Assembly: GCA_026708115.1 (NCBI GenBank)
Contig: JAPOVL010000037.1
Coordinates: forward strand, 62,001-126,000
Length of the DNA stretch: 64,000 bases
Direction of reading: 5' to 3'
From: Chloroflexota bacterium
GTDB taxonomy: Bacteria; Chloroflexota; Anaerolineae; Aggregatilineales; Phototrophicaceae
Shown: piece by piece, positions 1-8,811 of the stretch
Numbering within the stretch: position 1 is the first letter of the stretch
Layout of the letters: each line of letters begins with the position of its first letter
Made by a program: the position numbers and the translations under genes
The notes under the pieces: model-generated
Told to the model about the DNA's origin: nothing
What the model saw: the letters and a program-made list of their open reading frames with translations, nothing else
Databases searched by the model: none

Positions 1-1214
1 CCGATATCGTGGCGCGCTATGCCGGTGGAGACAACGCTGGACATACAGTGGCGCTGGGCAATGAAGTATACAAACTTCATCTGGTGCCCTCCGGCATTTT
101 GCACGAGGACGTCGTTTCCATCATGGGCAATGGGATGGTGATCAATCCGATCAATCTGGTGCGAGAAATCCAATCTCTCAAGCAACAGGGTCTGGACATT
201 AGTCCGGAGCGCCTGGTTATCAGTTCCCGCGCACACATCATCACGCCCGCTCATATAGAACTCGACAAAGCGCGCGAGCTCTCGCTGGGCGACGAGAAGA
301 TCGGTACGACGCTGCGCGGCATCGGGCCCGCTTATCTGGACAAGACCAACCGCGCCGGCATCAGGACCGGCGATATGCTGCTTGATATCGAAGTCTTTGC
401 CGAGCGCCTGAGCGTCGCGGTTGAGGCCACGAATGCCGAATTGCAGCAGGGTGGTTTGAATTCTTTGGATCCAACGGAGGCTGCGGAGAGCTACCTGGAA
501 GCGGCCGACTATCTCCGCCCTTATATCAAGGATGTATCCATCTACCTGCACCAGGCCTTGAAGGCGGGCAAGCGAGTCGTCTGTGAAGGGGCGCAGGGAA
601 CCATGCTTGATATCGATCACGGCAGTTATCCCTTCGTCACCAGTTCATCGCCCACGGCTGGCGGCGCCTTGACCGGACTGGGCGTCGGCCCCCTGTTTGT
701 CGAGCGTGTGATCGGCGTTGCGAAGTCCTTCAGCACGCGGGTTGGAGGCGGTCCCATGCCAACGGAATTAAACGGGGCAATCGCGGATCGCTTGCGCGGC
801 ACCGGCGCCAATTTCTGGGATGAGTTTGGTACAACTACGGGTCGCCCGCGCCGCTGCGGCTGGCTTGATGTCGTTATGCTGCGCTATGCCGCGAGCGTCA
901 ATGGCTTGAGTGAATTGATGCTCACAAAAATGGATATCCTGTCCGGCATTGACGAACTCAAACTTGCGGTGGCATATCAAATCGACGACAGACGCCACGA
1001 ATATCCTCCGGTGACCAATGAGCAATTGGAACGGGCCGTTCCCATCTATGAAACGCTGCCCGGGTGGCGAGACGATATCACCGGCTGTCGCGCGCTCGAG
1101 GAATTGCCAAGCGCCGCCAGAAACTATGTCAAGCGTATCGCCGAGCTATGTGAGGTTCCGATTAAAAGCGTCAGCGTAGGGCCCGAACGCGAACAGTTGG
1201 TGAGGGTAATTTAG
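1..1214 (+). CDS. purA: Adenylosuccinate synthetase, 5' end cut by window edge
   Basis: Joins IMP and aspartate with GTP hydrolysis to form adenylosuccinate, the first committed step from IMP to AMP in the cytosol. The frame is open from the first bases (reads D-I-V-A-R-Y-A-G-G-D-N-A-G-H), so the first ~25 residues, including the GDEGKGK P-loop, lie outside the window. Family signatures seen are NAGHTV, the GTTLRGIGPAY segment near residue 95, the GAQGTMLDIDHG active-site loop near residue 195, and the conserved C-terminal VSVGPER. The visible ~402 residues plus the missing N-terminus fit the usual ~430. The GTG at position 9 is an internal Val codon and not the start. No clear hairpin terminator follows. 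Confidence 0.97.
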   Translation, partial: DIVARYAGGDNAGHTVALGNEVYKLHLVPSGILHEDVVSIMGNGMVINPINLVREIQSLKQQGLDISPERLVISSRAHIITPAHIELDKARELSLGDEKIGTTLRGIGPAYLDKTNRAGIRTGDMLLDIEVFAERLSVAVEATNAELQQGGLNSLDPTEAAESYLEAADYLRPYIKDVSIYLHQALKAGKRVVCEGAQGTMLDIDHGSYPFVTSSSPTAGGALTGLGVGPLFVERVIGVAKSFSTRVGGGPMPTELNGAIADRLRGTGANFWDEFGTTTGRPRRCGWLDVVMLRYAASVNGLSELMLTKMDILSGIDELKLAVAYQIDDRRHEYPPVTNEQLERAVPIYETLPGWRDDITGCRALEELPSAARNYVKRIAELCEVPIKSVSVGPEREQLVRVI

Positions 1215-1284
1215 ATTTGCAATTGATCCCTGACATTGCGAGGATATTCACTGTGGCGCAGGTCGGGCAAGTGATCTTGATGGC

Positions 1285-1313
1285 TTGCCGCGCTTTGTGA
1301 TAGATAGTACAAT
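1285..1313 (+). promoter_or_regulatory. Sigma-70-like promoter for the small membrane protein gene
   Basis: TTGCCG (1285-1290) and TACAAT (1308-1313) are separated by 17 bases, matching the -35 and -10 consensus at 4/6 and 5/6. The predicted transcription start near 1320 lies just before a GGAGCGG Shine-Dalgarno (from 1331) and the ATG at 1342. This argues against an upstream GTG/ATG start for that gene. Inferred from sequence only. Confidence 0.5.
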
Positions 1314-1341
1314 CACCTGCGTAAGAGATCGGAGCGGATGT

Positions 1342-1614
1342 ATGCAGCGACTGGGAGCCTTGGCGCTTGTTTTCATCGTCTTGTTGGGTGGGGGCGCGAT
1401 TACTTCGAACCTGCTTTCGTCGGATTTGGCGATTCAGCAAACGACGGATCCGAGCGGCAACGCGCTGACCGCCACACCCGATCAAGCGGTAGCCTTCATC
1501 TTGGTTGTCGGTTTCATTCTCGTCAATGTCATTGGAGCAGGGCTTACGCTGGCGCTGGTGATTTGGCTCTTGAATCGACAGGTGACCGTTGTACGTCAAG
1601 AAGCGGAGGCATGA
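1342..1614 (+). CDS. Small two-TM membrane protein, function unknown
   Basis: Encodes about 90 residues with two predicted membrane helices. The first starts directly after the initiator (MQRLGALALVFIVLLGGG) and the second is at about residues 50-73 (FILVVGFILVNVIGAGLTLA). A short polar loop rich in Thr, Asp and Ser lies between them, and a charged tail follows (NRQVTVVRQEAEA). I chose ATG 1342 because GGAGCGG lies 5-10 bases upstream and a promoter sits at 1285-1313; the frame extends to 1285 but would then include promoter sequence. The gene lies 134 bp before the cytochrome c gene on the same strand, so the two may be co-transcribed. I do not recognise the family. A role alongside the cytochrome is only a positional guess. 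Confidence 0.6.
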   Translation: MQRLGALALVFIVLLGGGAITSNLLSSDLAIQQTTDPSGNALTATPDQAVAFILVVGFILVNVIGAGLTLALVIWLLNRQVTVVRQEAEA

Positions 1615-1747
1615 GCCCACACGTTATCGCACATTGATGCCAACCTCGCGCATGCCATGGCCGCTCGTGATTGACATCCACAGCCGGCATACTAATTCTG
1701 CAGCAAGCCCCGGCAGATTCGCTGTTCATTAGTGTAGGACGAGTACA

Positions 1748-2233
1748 ATGTCTGACGCGTCTAAAGCGCTTCGGCGGCCACGGCCAAAAGCCGCGCTGGC
1801 AATTGTTGCCATAGTGTTGATCGCCTTCGTTCTGCTTGTCGCATATATTCTTGTTGACAATTCGCGAGGCGCTGCGACCGCGACCCTGTCTGAAGCTTCC
1901 TACGCTGCCGAGGTCGCCGTGGCCATGGAGGGCGCTGACGCCGACATCGGCGCTGGCTTGATCAACGAGTACGAATGTTACACTTGCCATGTTTTGGGGG
2001 ACGGCAGCCAGTCGCCCCTCTTCGACGGCATAGGAAAATATGCTGCAGAACGCCGACCTCCTCTTTCTGCCGAGCAATATCTGTACGAGGCGACTATCCT
2101 TCCGGGCGTATTTATAGTCGAAGGCTACAGTGATTCTATGCCGAACAACTACGACGAACGACTCAGCGAGCAAGAGGTCGGCCATATCATCGCGTACTTG
2201 CTGACGCTTACCGAAGAACCAGCGAACTATTAA
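1748..2233 (+). CDS. Membrane-anchored mono-heme cytochrome c
   Basis: A 161-residue protein with a short basic N-terminus, one membrane helix at about residues 15-36 (an uncleaved anchor) and an extracytoplasmic class I cytochrome c domain. The heme attachment motif CYTCH lies near residues 77-81. A likely distal Met ligand sits in SDSMPNNY near residue 130, with a C-terminal helix ending in IIAYLLTLTE, the usual last helix of this fold. It probably carries single electrons at the outer membrane face, but the partner oxidase or reductase is not in the window. An AGGACGAG Shine-Dalgarno-like stretch precedes the ATG. The single heme site and short domain resemble the small cytochromes attached to terminal oxidases. 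Confidence 0.85.
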   Translation: MSDASKALRRPRPKAALAIVAIVLIAFVLLVAYILVDNSRGAATATLSEASYAAEVAVAMEGADADIGAGLINEYECYTCHVLGDGSQSPLFDGIGKYAAERRPPLSAEQYLYEATILPGVFIVEGYSDSMPNNYDERLSEQEVGHIIAYLLTLTEEPANY

Positions 2234-2322
2234 CTGCCTGAACTTGTTCGCCTTGTAGCTGGAGCCCTTCCGCACGCTCATTGACGAGAAACTCTCGCTT
2301 ATTGACTAATCCAGGCAAACTC

Positions 2323-4038
2323 ATGAGCTTTGATGTCTTCACGATTTCGGCATTGGTGGACGAATTCATGGATACGCTGGTCGGCGGTCGCGTGCAGGAT
2401 GTGATTGATGTCGATGAGATGGGTCTTGGTCTGGAAATCTACGCCAATCGCAGGCGCCACTATCTCTATATGAGCGCCGAGGCCAACCAACCTCGGCTAT
2501 ACCTCGCTGCTGGGAAGCTGCGCCGCGGTCTGATGAAACCGACACAATTGGGACTGCTCTGTCGACGAACTGTCGAAAGCGGCATTGTCGCGCATGTCAG
2601 TCAGCCGGCTTGGGAACGTCTCCTGCAGATAGACATTGCCGGACCGGAGGGCGATGTCTCGCTCATTGTCGAACTCATGCCGCGGCGGGCCAATGTGCTG
2701 CTCCTGCGCGATGGCGTGATTCTCGACTGCCTCAAGCGCGTGGGTCCCGATGAGAATCGCTATCGTTTGAGCTTGCCCAACCACGACTATGTGCCGCCAC
2801 CGCCGATCCGAGGTCAACTGGCGCCGGATGATGTTTCGCTGGAGAGCTTGCGGCGCATCATGGACGCGGTAGAGAAGCCGTCAGTTCAAACGAGACGTGT
2901 TTTGCCCGGACGAATCCTCGGCATGAGCCCGCTGCTAGCCAAGGAAATCGTCTTCCGAGCGAGCGGCCGACCCGACGCCAAAGCGCAAGACAGCGACTGT
3001 CGCGCGCTGCTTGATGCCTATCGGGCGCTTGTCGCGCCACTATTGCGTCGGCGCTGGCAACCCGGTATCGGCTATGAAATGGACGTCGCTGCCGAATTTG
3101 CCGCCTTCCCGTTGTCATTCCTGGACTGGCAAGCCAGGCCAACGATGAGCGGCGCGATCAGCGAATTCTATGGACTGCAGCGCAGCCCGGACGCCTATGA
3201 CGAGGCCAAGAAGCCCGTACGGAAGGCGATTGATGAAGCGCGGGCGAGACTATCGGCGAAACTTTCTTCGCTGAAGCAAGGCCTCAAAGATGAAAGCGAA
3301 TTGCGGACGATAAAGCAGAGTGGAGAACTTATCCTGGCCTATCAAACTGCCCTGCGTGACGGCCAGGAATTGCTGCGCGCGCATTATGAACCTGACGAGC
3401 CGGAATTGATCATCAAGCTCGACCCGGAGCTGAGCCCGATCGAGAATGCCCAAAGCTATTTTCGCAGATACGAAAAGGCGAAAGGGGCTAGGAAGGCGAT
3501 ACCGTCTTTGATCGCGGAGACGACAACTGAATTGGCATTCATGGCGCAGTTGGAATCCGATCTATCTTCGGCGAACAATTGGCCGGAGATTGACGACGTC
3601 ATTCAGATCTTGCAGGAACGCGGACATTGGCAAGGCAAAAAACTCAGACGAATTGGCGGCGGAGGCAGACAAGGACCGCTTCGTGTTGTCAGCCGCGACG
3701 GATATGTGGTCTGGATTGGTCGCAATAGCCGACAGAATGAAAGCCTGACTTTTAAGACTGCTAACAGCCAGGATCTCTGGTTGCACGCGCGTGGTGTGCC
3801 CGGCGCTCATGTTGTCATCCGCAATGACGGCAGACGCATCGGCGACGACTTGATATTAGAGGCGGCAGCGGTGGCAGCCCATTATAGCCAAAAGCGAAAC
3901 GACCAGCATGTTTCGGTGGATTATACACGGGTCAAATTCGTCAAAGCGATCAAGGGCGCGGGACCGGGCATGGTCACCTATCGCAATGAGAAGACGGTAT
4001 CAGTCGCGCCTAGGGACGAGACTGCGCTTAGGAAATGA
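2323..4038 (+). CDS. rqcH: RqcH/NFACT family ribosome quality control protein
   Basis: Bacterial homologue of eukaryotic Rqc2/NEMF. In characterised members it binds the 50S subunit carrying a stalled peptidyl-tRNA and drives addition of C-terminal alanine tails; older databases call it fibronectin-binding protein FbpA. About 571 residues: an N-terminal NFACT-N domain beginning MSFDVFTISALVDE, a central region with helix-hairpin-helix and long charged helices (about residues 285-400, coiled-coil-like), and a C-terminal NFACT-R domain containing LWLHARGVPGAHVVI near residues 485-500. I chose ATG 2323 because family members start immediately before the F-D-x-F-T segment; an in-frame TTG at 2281 would add 14 unsupported residues. 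It converges on the glycosyltransferase operon with 23 bp between stop codons. Confidence 0.92.
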   Translation: MSFDVFTISALVDEFMDTLVGGRVQDVIDVDEMGLGLEIYANRRRHYLYMSAEANQPRLYLAAGKLRRGLMKPTQLGLLCRRTVESGIVAHVSQPAWERLLQIDIAGPEGDVSLIVELMPRRANVLLLRDGVILDCLKRVGPDENRYRLSLPNHDYVPPPPIRGQLAPDDVSLESLRRIMDAVEKPSVQTRRVLPGRILGMSPLLAKEIVFRASGRPDAKAQDSDCRALLDAYRALVAPLLRRRWQPGIGYEMDVAAEFAAFPLSFLDWQARPTMSGAISEFYGLQRSPDAYDEAKKPVRKAIDEARARLSAKLSSLKQGLKDESELRTIKQSGELILAYQTALRDGQELLRAHYEPDEPELIIKLDPELSPIENAQSYFRRYEKAKGARKAIPSLIAETTTELAFMAQLESDLSSANNWPEIDDVIQILQERGHWQGKKLRRIGGGGRQGPLRVVSRDGYVVWIGRNSRQNESLTFKTANSQDLWLHARGVPGAHVVIRNDGRRIGDDLILEAAAVAAHYSQKRNDQHVSVDYTRVKFVKAIKGAGPGMVTYRNEKTVSVAPRDETALRK

Positions 4039-4061
4039 GTCCTGGCAAGAACTCTTCAATG

Positions 4062-5282
4062 TTAGTCTTCGGCGCTTTTCGCTCCTAGTACCCGTCGAGT
4101 TTCCTCAAGGACCTGGCTTACGCTGATATCTCGCACACAGGGATGGAATGCCAGCGGGTCATCGCGCCAGTCAAGAATGCGACAGGGACGACATGCGATT
4201 GGCGATGTGATCACCGCGTGCTTTCGACGATCGCCCCAGGGAGCGAATTCAAGTGGATCGGCAGGTCCGAACAAGGTCACGGTCGGCGTTTGCACGGCGG
4301 CGGCCACGTGCATCGCTCCACTGTCGGGTCCCAGTACCGCGCATGCCCGCCGATATAGCGCCGCCAATTGACCTGCGCTTGTCTCGCCGGCGACGGAACA
4401 AGACTTTGCTCGCATCCTGCCGGCGATATCGTCGATCAAGGTTTTTTCGGCGGAGCTGCCGGTGAAGATGATCGCTACGTTGTGGCGCTGTGAGACTTGA
4501 TCCGCGGCTTTCGCCCATTTGTCCGACTGCCAGAGTTTGCTGGGCATCCCTGAACCTGGATGTATGCAGACGATTGGCTGTGCAATGTCGATCTGGCGAT
4601 CGGACAGAAGCTGATCCATGGCCGCGATATCGGCTGGATCGACGGGCAAGGACAATTCGCCGCTCTGATCGTCGTCAGCGCCAAGCCAGAACTGTACCAG
4701 ATGCAGGTTCTGCATGACGGCATGTTCGTGTTGATGGGGCAAACGTCCGGTTAGAAACGGCGCGACGTTGGCATTGTCATAGCCGATGCGCTCCCGGATG
4801 CCCGCCAGAAAGGCCAGCATGGCGCCCCACCAGTGATCTGGGCGCATGATTAGCGCGCTGTCATAACCGATTCTGCGCAGCATGCGCGCTGAATCAAGCG
4901 CTTGCAGATAAGGATTCCGTGTCGGCGACGCGCCTTGGCGCTGGAAGCCGGGGAAGTCGAGGGTCAATACGACATCGACCTCGTCGAAACGGGCCAGCAG
5001 TTCGGCAGCCCAGGCTCCGCAGATGACGTGCAATTCTGTTTCGGGTCGCTCGCGCTTGACAAACTGAAGCGCAGGCGTCATTAGCAGGGCGTCGCCGAGG
5101 TGGTCCGGGCGTATGACAAGCACCCGGTTCGAGCGGGCGCGTTGCGGCGGAATCGGCGCCTTGGCGAGAAAGGAAAGGAATAGGCCTCTTATTGAATGCA
5201 GCGCGGAGGGCTGATGCAAGGTCTGCGCCTTGTTCAGATTGCGGCGCGCCAAAGTCTCTTTATCCAAGGCCGAGATCCTCAT
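4062..5282 (-). CDS. Glycosyltransferase family 9 (heptosyltransferase-like)
   Basis: A 406-residue GT-B enzyme of the ADP-heptose:LPS heptosyltransferase family. The acceptor-domain start VLVIRPDHLGDALLMTPAL lies near residues 53-71. The donor-binding half carries the family signatures HPGSGMPSKLWQ near residue 240 and GPDSGAMHVAAAV near residue 315, with TLFGPADP after it. It probably transfers a sugar from a nucleotide donor during envelope polysaccharide assembly. The donor is unknown and need not be heptose, since Chloroflexota usually lack classical LPS. Last gene of a three-gene minus operon; its ATG overlaps the 3' end of the preceding glycosyltransferase by 23 bp, implying translational coupling. 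The ~50-residue basic N-terminal extension is longer than usual. Confidence 0.9.
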   Translation of the reverse strand: MRISALDKETLARRNLNKAQTLHQPSALHSIRGLFLSFLAKAPIPPQRARSNRVLVIRPDHLGDALLMTPALQFVKRERPETELHVICGAWAAELLARFDEVDVVLTLDFPGFQRQGASPTRNPYLQALDSARMLRRIGYDSALIMRPDHWWGAMLAFLAGIRERIGYDNANVAPFLTGRLPHQHEHAVMQNLHLVQFWLGADDDQSGELSLPVDPADIAAMDQLLSDRQIDIAQPIVCIHPGSGMPSKLWQSDKWAKAADQVSQRHNVAIIFTGSSAEKTLIDDIAGRMRAKSCSVAGETSAGQLAALYRRACAVLGPDSGAMHVAAAVQTPTVTLFGPADPLEFAPWGDRRKHAVITSPIACRPCRILDWRDDPLAFHPCVRDISVSQVLEETRRVLGAKSAED

Positions 5283-6471
5283 AGGCGCCCAGGAGGTGGT
5301 GCATTAGCGCCGACCAGTCGTAATGCGCCCGTACTTGTTGGCGCGCTCGTTCGCCTAGCGCTTGGCGACGATCCATATCTCTCAACAAGGACGATATGGA
5401 ATGAGCGAATCCGTCGGCGTCGTCCACGATTTCGATGGCTTCTCGTATTGAGCCATGAAGACCGGAAGCGCCCAGCGCCGTCGAAACTACTGTGCAGCCT
5501 GCAGCCATCGCTTCGAGAATCTTGAGCCGAGTGCCGCTGCCCATGCGCATGGGCAGGACAAATAGAGTCGCCGCTTGCAAGTAGGGCAGCACAGACTCGA
5601 CCCAGCCGGTCACTCTCACGTGATCCCCATCGGCCAAGGCTTGTATTCTAGGATGTGGATTCCTGCCGACGATAATCAGCTTTAGAGCAGGATGCCGTTG
5701 TAACAGCCCAGGAAGGATTGAATCGCAGAACCATTCAACGGCATCGATATTTGGGCGGTAATCCATTTTCCCGGTAAACACCAGTTGATTGTCGGCCCGC
5801 TGTTCACCAGAACATGGGGCGTAGTCGTCGACAAAAATGCCGCTGGGCATTACATAAATCGGCGAACCGCCATAAGATTCCAGCAGGCTGCGGTCTTCTT
5901 CGCTCACAGCAATTACTGTATCAACGGACTGGCATAAATTGCGCTCGTAGCGCTCCAGACGGCGCGCCTGAACCGCGGAGTAGAGCGCTGTGTGCAGGCG
6001 AGACGGTCGCTTCCTGTCAAGTTGGTAGATCAGCCGCTGCAATTCAGCTTCCGCGTTGAGGGCATCGTATACGACTTTCGCGTCGCCTTTTTTCAGTCCT
6101 ATTACCGGAAGGTAACTACCCAGTTCGATACCAGAGAATTGGATGATGTCGAAGGCGCGCGCATCCAAAATCGCGGCGAGCTTTTCACCGAAGGCGGCGC
6201 TCATCAAGCGATCTTCCATGTCCGCCCCGCGAGTGGCGAGCAGCGAGACAATGCGCTCCAACTTGCTGCGCTTTGGAATCGGGCAGCTGTGGACGTCGCG
6301 GCAAAACTGAAATAGCGGGTTCGTCGCGGGGCTGAGTTCGTTATCGCTGAAGGTCAGCAACGTCACCCTGTGACCAGAGTCATAGAGGCCGCGAATGATG
6401 CCATAATTTCGTATCGCCGCTCCCGATTCGCTGGGAAAGGGATTGTCGGGGCTGAGCAGCAAGATCTCCAT
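5260..6471 (-). CDS. Glycosyltransferase family 4 (GT-B)
   Basis: About 403 residues. The N-terminal acceptor domain starts MEILLLSPDNPFPSESGAA, typical of GT4 enzymes that act on large carbohydrate acceptors. The donor domain includes VFTGKMDYRPNIDAVEWF near residue 225 and the nucleotide-sugar motif GSGTRLKILEAMAAG near residue 330. I chose the ATG at 6471, 7 bp after the stop of the upstream glycosyltransferase. The frame extends 58 residues further upstream, but that stretch overlaps the upstream gene and is basic, Ser-rich and non-homologous. Middle gene of the operon. Predicted cytoplasmic or peripherally membrane-bound; donor and acceptor are not determinable from sequence. Confidence 0.88.
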   Translation of the reverse strand: MEILLLSPDNPFPSESGAAIRNYGIIRGLYDSGHRVTLLTFSDNELSPATNPLFQFCRDVHSCPIPKRSKLERIVSLLATRGADMEDRLMSAAFGEKLAAILDARAFDIIQFSGIELGSYLPVIGLKKGDAKVVYDALNAEAELQRLIYQLDRKRPSRLHTALYSAVQARRLERYERNLCQSVDTVIAVSEEDRSLLESYGGSPIYVMPSGIFVDDYAPCSGEQRADNQLVFTGKMDYRPNIDAVEWFCDSILPGLLQRHPALKLIIVGRNPHPRIQALADGDHVRVTGWVESVLPYLQAATLFVLPMRMGSGTRLKILEAMAAGCTVVSTALGASGLHGSIREAIEIVDDADGFAHSISSLLRDMDRRQALGERARQQVRAHYDWSALMHHLLGAYEDLGLG

Positions 6472-6478
6472 CGCTCGC

Positions 6479-7582
6479 TCAGTTGAGTACGGCTTGGTAG
6501 ACGTCGAGTACCGTTTGGGCCGCGGCAGCCCAGCGATAGCGCTTGGCGCGCTCGATACCGGCGGCAGATTGCGCCGCGCGCCAGTCGCTATCGACGAGAA
6601 GGCGCTGCATGGCTTGCGAGATCGTCGCCGTATCGTGCGGATCAACCAAAGTGCCCACGTCCCCCACGATTTCTGGCAATGCCGCTACATTGCTGACGAT
6701 TGGCACCGTGCCGCAGGCCATTGCTTCCAGGGCGGTCAGCCCGAAGCCTTCATAATGAGAGGGCACGATCAGCATTAGGGCATGGTTGTATAGGGCAGGA
6801 AGATGAGAATCAGCTATATCGTGGCGCAGGATTAAGCTGTCATTGATACCGACCTTAGCCAGGTCCTGCATTAGCTGCTCAAAATGCCAGCCGGGTCTGC
6901 CCGCGATAAGCAGTTTCGGAAGATCGGGCATCTCAACTTTCAGGTCACGATAGGCGCGCGCCAAGCCGACCAGATTCTTGCGCGGCTCGACTGTGCCAAC
7001 AAACAGCAGAAATGATTCAGGTAAATCTAGCGCCTTGATTACCGGTTTGGTGAGGGAGCAGGGCAAGGGACGAAAAACATCTTCCACACCCAGATGATGA
7101 ACGGTTATCTTTTCCGGCGGGACGTCGAGGATATCTACAAAGTCCTGTTTGGTGGCGAAGCTATTGGCGAGGATATGGTCCGATCGCATGACCGAGACCT
7201 GGATCTGGCCATTATAGTATCGTCGACTGGCAGGGGTCATGTATTCGGGATAGTGAATGAAACTCAAGTCGTGCACGGTGATGACGTGGCGTCGCGCGCC
7301 ACGCATTGGCGCAATAAAATCGGGACTGTGAAACAAATCCAAGCGGTGCCGCAATAGTTCTACTGACAGCGCTCCGCGCTCCAATGGATGATGCGGGGGC
7401 GTCCAAAGATTGGCGCTGGCAAAGCGGCGGGATGGCGAGCGTCTGGCTTTGCGACTTTGGAAGACCGTTATTTTGTGGGCGGGAGGTTGGTCCTCTAGGG
7501 CGGAAATGATAGCCGTGGTATATCGGCTTATGCCTCCTACGCGGTAGTGAGTTAGACGAGCGTCTATTCCGATATGTGCCAT
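6479..7582 (-). CDS. Glycosyltransferase family 4, mannosyltransferase-like
   Basis: A 367-residue GT-B enzyme and first gene of the operon. It opens with MAHIGIDARLTHYRVGGISRY, the Gly-rich acceptor start of the WbaZ/mannosyltransferase-like GT4 group. FVGTVEPRKNL lies near residue 190, and the retaining-enzyme E-x7-E region is read in SHYEGFGLTALEAMACG near residues 280-297. Mannose transfer is a family-based guess, consistent with a manC gene elsewhere in the window. A TATACT hexamer (7589-7594, minus strand) ends about 7 bases before the ATG with only a poor -35, so the transcript may be almost leaderless. Divergent from the PfkB kinase gene across 130 bp. Confidence 0.91.
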   Translation of the reverse strand: MAHIGIDARLTHYRVGGISRYTTAIISALEDQPPAHKITVFQSRKARRSPSRRFASANLWTPPHHPLERGALSVELLRHRLDLFHSPDFIAPMRGARRHVITVHDLSFIHYPEYMTPASRRYYNGQIQVSVMRSDHILANSFATKQDFVDILDVPPEKITVHHLGVEDVFRPLPCSLTKPVIKALDLPESFLLFVGTVEPRKNLVGLARAYRDLKVEMPDLPKLLIAGRPGWHFEQLMQDLAKVGINDSLILRHDIADSHLPALYNHALMLIVPSHYEGFGLTALEAMACGTVPIVSNVAALPEIVGDVGTLVDPHDTATISQAMQRLLVDSDWRAAQSAAGIERAKRYRWAAAAQTVLDVYQAVLN

Positions 7583-7712
7583 GAATTGAGTATAGCGGTA
7601 TCATAATGCTCATGCCAGACGGATCGCCGCCGCCATTGAAGACTGGGCTGTAGACGGCGCGACAGGGAAGGCGCGGCTAGCGGATCGAAGGGGACGTTGG
7701 AAAGGGAGGACC

Positions 7713-8684
7713 ATGCCGACATATGATGTGGTGACATTTGGCGAGACGATGATGCGCTTGACGCCGCCCGGCTATTTGCGCATTGAGCAGACGCGTTCTT
7801 TCGACATTTGGGTTGGCGGGACAGAATCCAATACAGCGATCGGTTTGGCGCGTCTGGGCATGGACGCAGCCTGGTTCTCGCGCTTGCCCGCCTCGCCAAT
7901 GGGTCGCTATGTTAGCAATCGCGTTCAGCAGTACGGTGTGGACGTCAGCCATATCGTCTGGGCCGAGAATGCCCGGCTCGGCATATTTTTCCACGAGAAG
8001 TCCGAGGCGCCACGCGCCAGCCGCATTATCTATGATCGAAGAGATTCCGCTGTGAGCCGCATCGAACCAGTCGATTTACCGGAGGCTTTGTTCAAGGTTG
8101 ATATGAGTCGGCTCTTTCATGTCACCGGGATAACGCTGGCGATCAGCGAATCCGCCAGGACGACCGCGCTGGAAGCCATGCGGCGCGCCAAGGACCTGGG
8201 CTGGCAAGTTAGCTTCGACACCAACTATCGCAGCACTTTATGGACGGGCGAGCGGGCGGCGGCGGCATGCGACGAAGCGATGGCTCTGGCGGACATCGTG
8301 TTTTGCCCGTTCGGGGACTACAAGGCTCTTTATGACAACTTGGCCGCCAAAGATGCGCTGGCTGCCTTGGCCTCAAAGTATCCCGAGACGCTCATTGTCA
8401 TGACCCTGGGCAAAGAAGGCGCGGCGGCGGTTAGGCCAGATGGCGAGTTCTTCCAGCAATCGGCTATCCTGGCGGGAGAAGTCGGGCGCATAGGCGGAGG
8501 AGATGCCTTCGCCGCAGGCTTTCTTTACGCCTGGCTGACTTATGAGGACGTGGCGCTGGCGCTAAAATGGGGAGTCGCTATGTCCTCTCACAAATACACG
8601 ATCCCGGGCGATCTTCCATTGGTCGACTATGAAGAAGTGGCCTCCTTGGTGGCTGGATCAACCGGAGGCGGTCTCATACGCTAG
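7713..8684 (+). CDS. PfkB-family sugar kinase, 2-keto-3-deoxygluconate kinase-like
   Basis: A 323-residue ribokinase-fold kinase. The N-terminal substrate region VVTFGETMMRLTPPG and the VGGTESNTAIGLARLG segment near residues 35-50 match KDG kinases (KdgK), which phosphorylate 2-keto-3-deoxygluconate at O6 before aldol cleavage. The ATP/anion-hole motif is present as GRIGGGDAFAAGF near residues 258-270, with the catalytic Asp retained; the usual GAGD reads GGGD. A GGAAAGGGAGG Shine-Dalgarno precedes the ATG. No KDPG aldolase or uronate isomerase is nearby, so the sugar-acid pathway is inferred from the family alone. Another 2-keto sugar kinase of the same family is possible. Confidence 0.85.
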   Translation: MPTYDVVTFGETMMRLTPPGYLRIEQTRSFDIWVGGTESNTAIGLARLGMDAAWFSRLPASPMGRYVSNRVQQYGVDVSHIVWAENARLGIFFHEKSEAPRASRIIYDRRDSAVSRIEPVDLPEALFKVDMSRLFHVTGITLAISESARTTALEAMRRAKDLGWQVSFDTNYRSTLWTGERAAAACDEAMALADIVFCPFGDYKALYDNLAAKDALAALASKYPETLIVMTLGKEGAAAVRPDGEFFQQSAILAGEVGRIGGGDAFAAGFLYAWLTYEDVALALKWGVAMSSHKYTIPGDLPLVDYEEVASLVAGSTGGGLIR

Positions 8685-8811
8685 CGCTTCCCTACAGGCA
8701 CAGCTGTGCGTCGCGCAGTCGCGGAAATAGCCCATCATTGTCGCTAGCCGCAGCGTGCCGTCTTACCTATAATTCTGGCATCCCTTTCCTATCCGTTGGT
8801 ATACGCTGCAT

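Noticed and set aside
1671..1676. Perfect TTGACA hexamer upstream of the cytochrome c gene
   Set aside because: No -10-like hexamer lies 15-19 bases downstream, so it is not called as a promoter.
1544..2281. 245-codon minus-strand open frame over the cytochrome c gene
   Set aside because: The plus strand encodes CxxCH cytochrome c with an anchor. The minus frame has no recognisable content.
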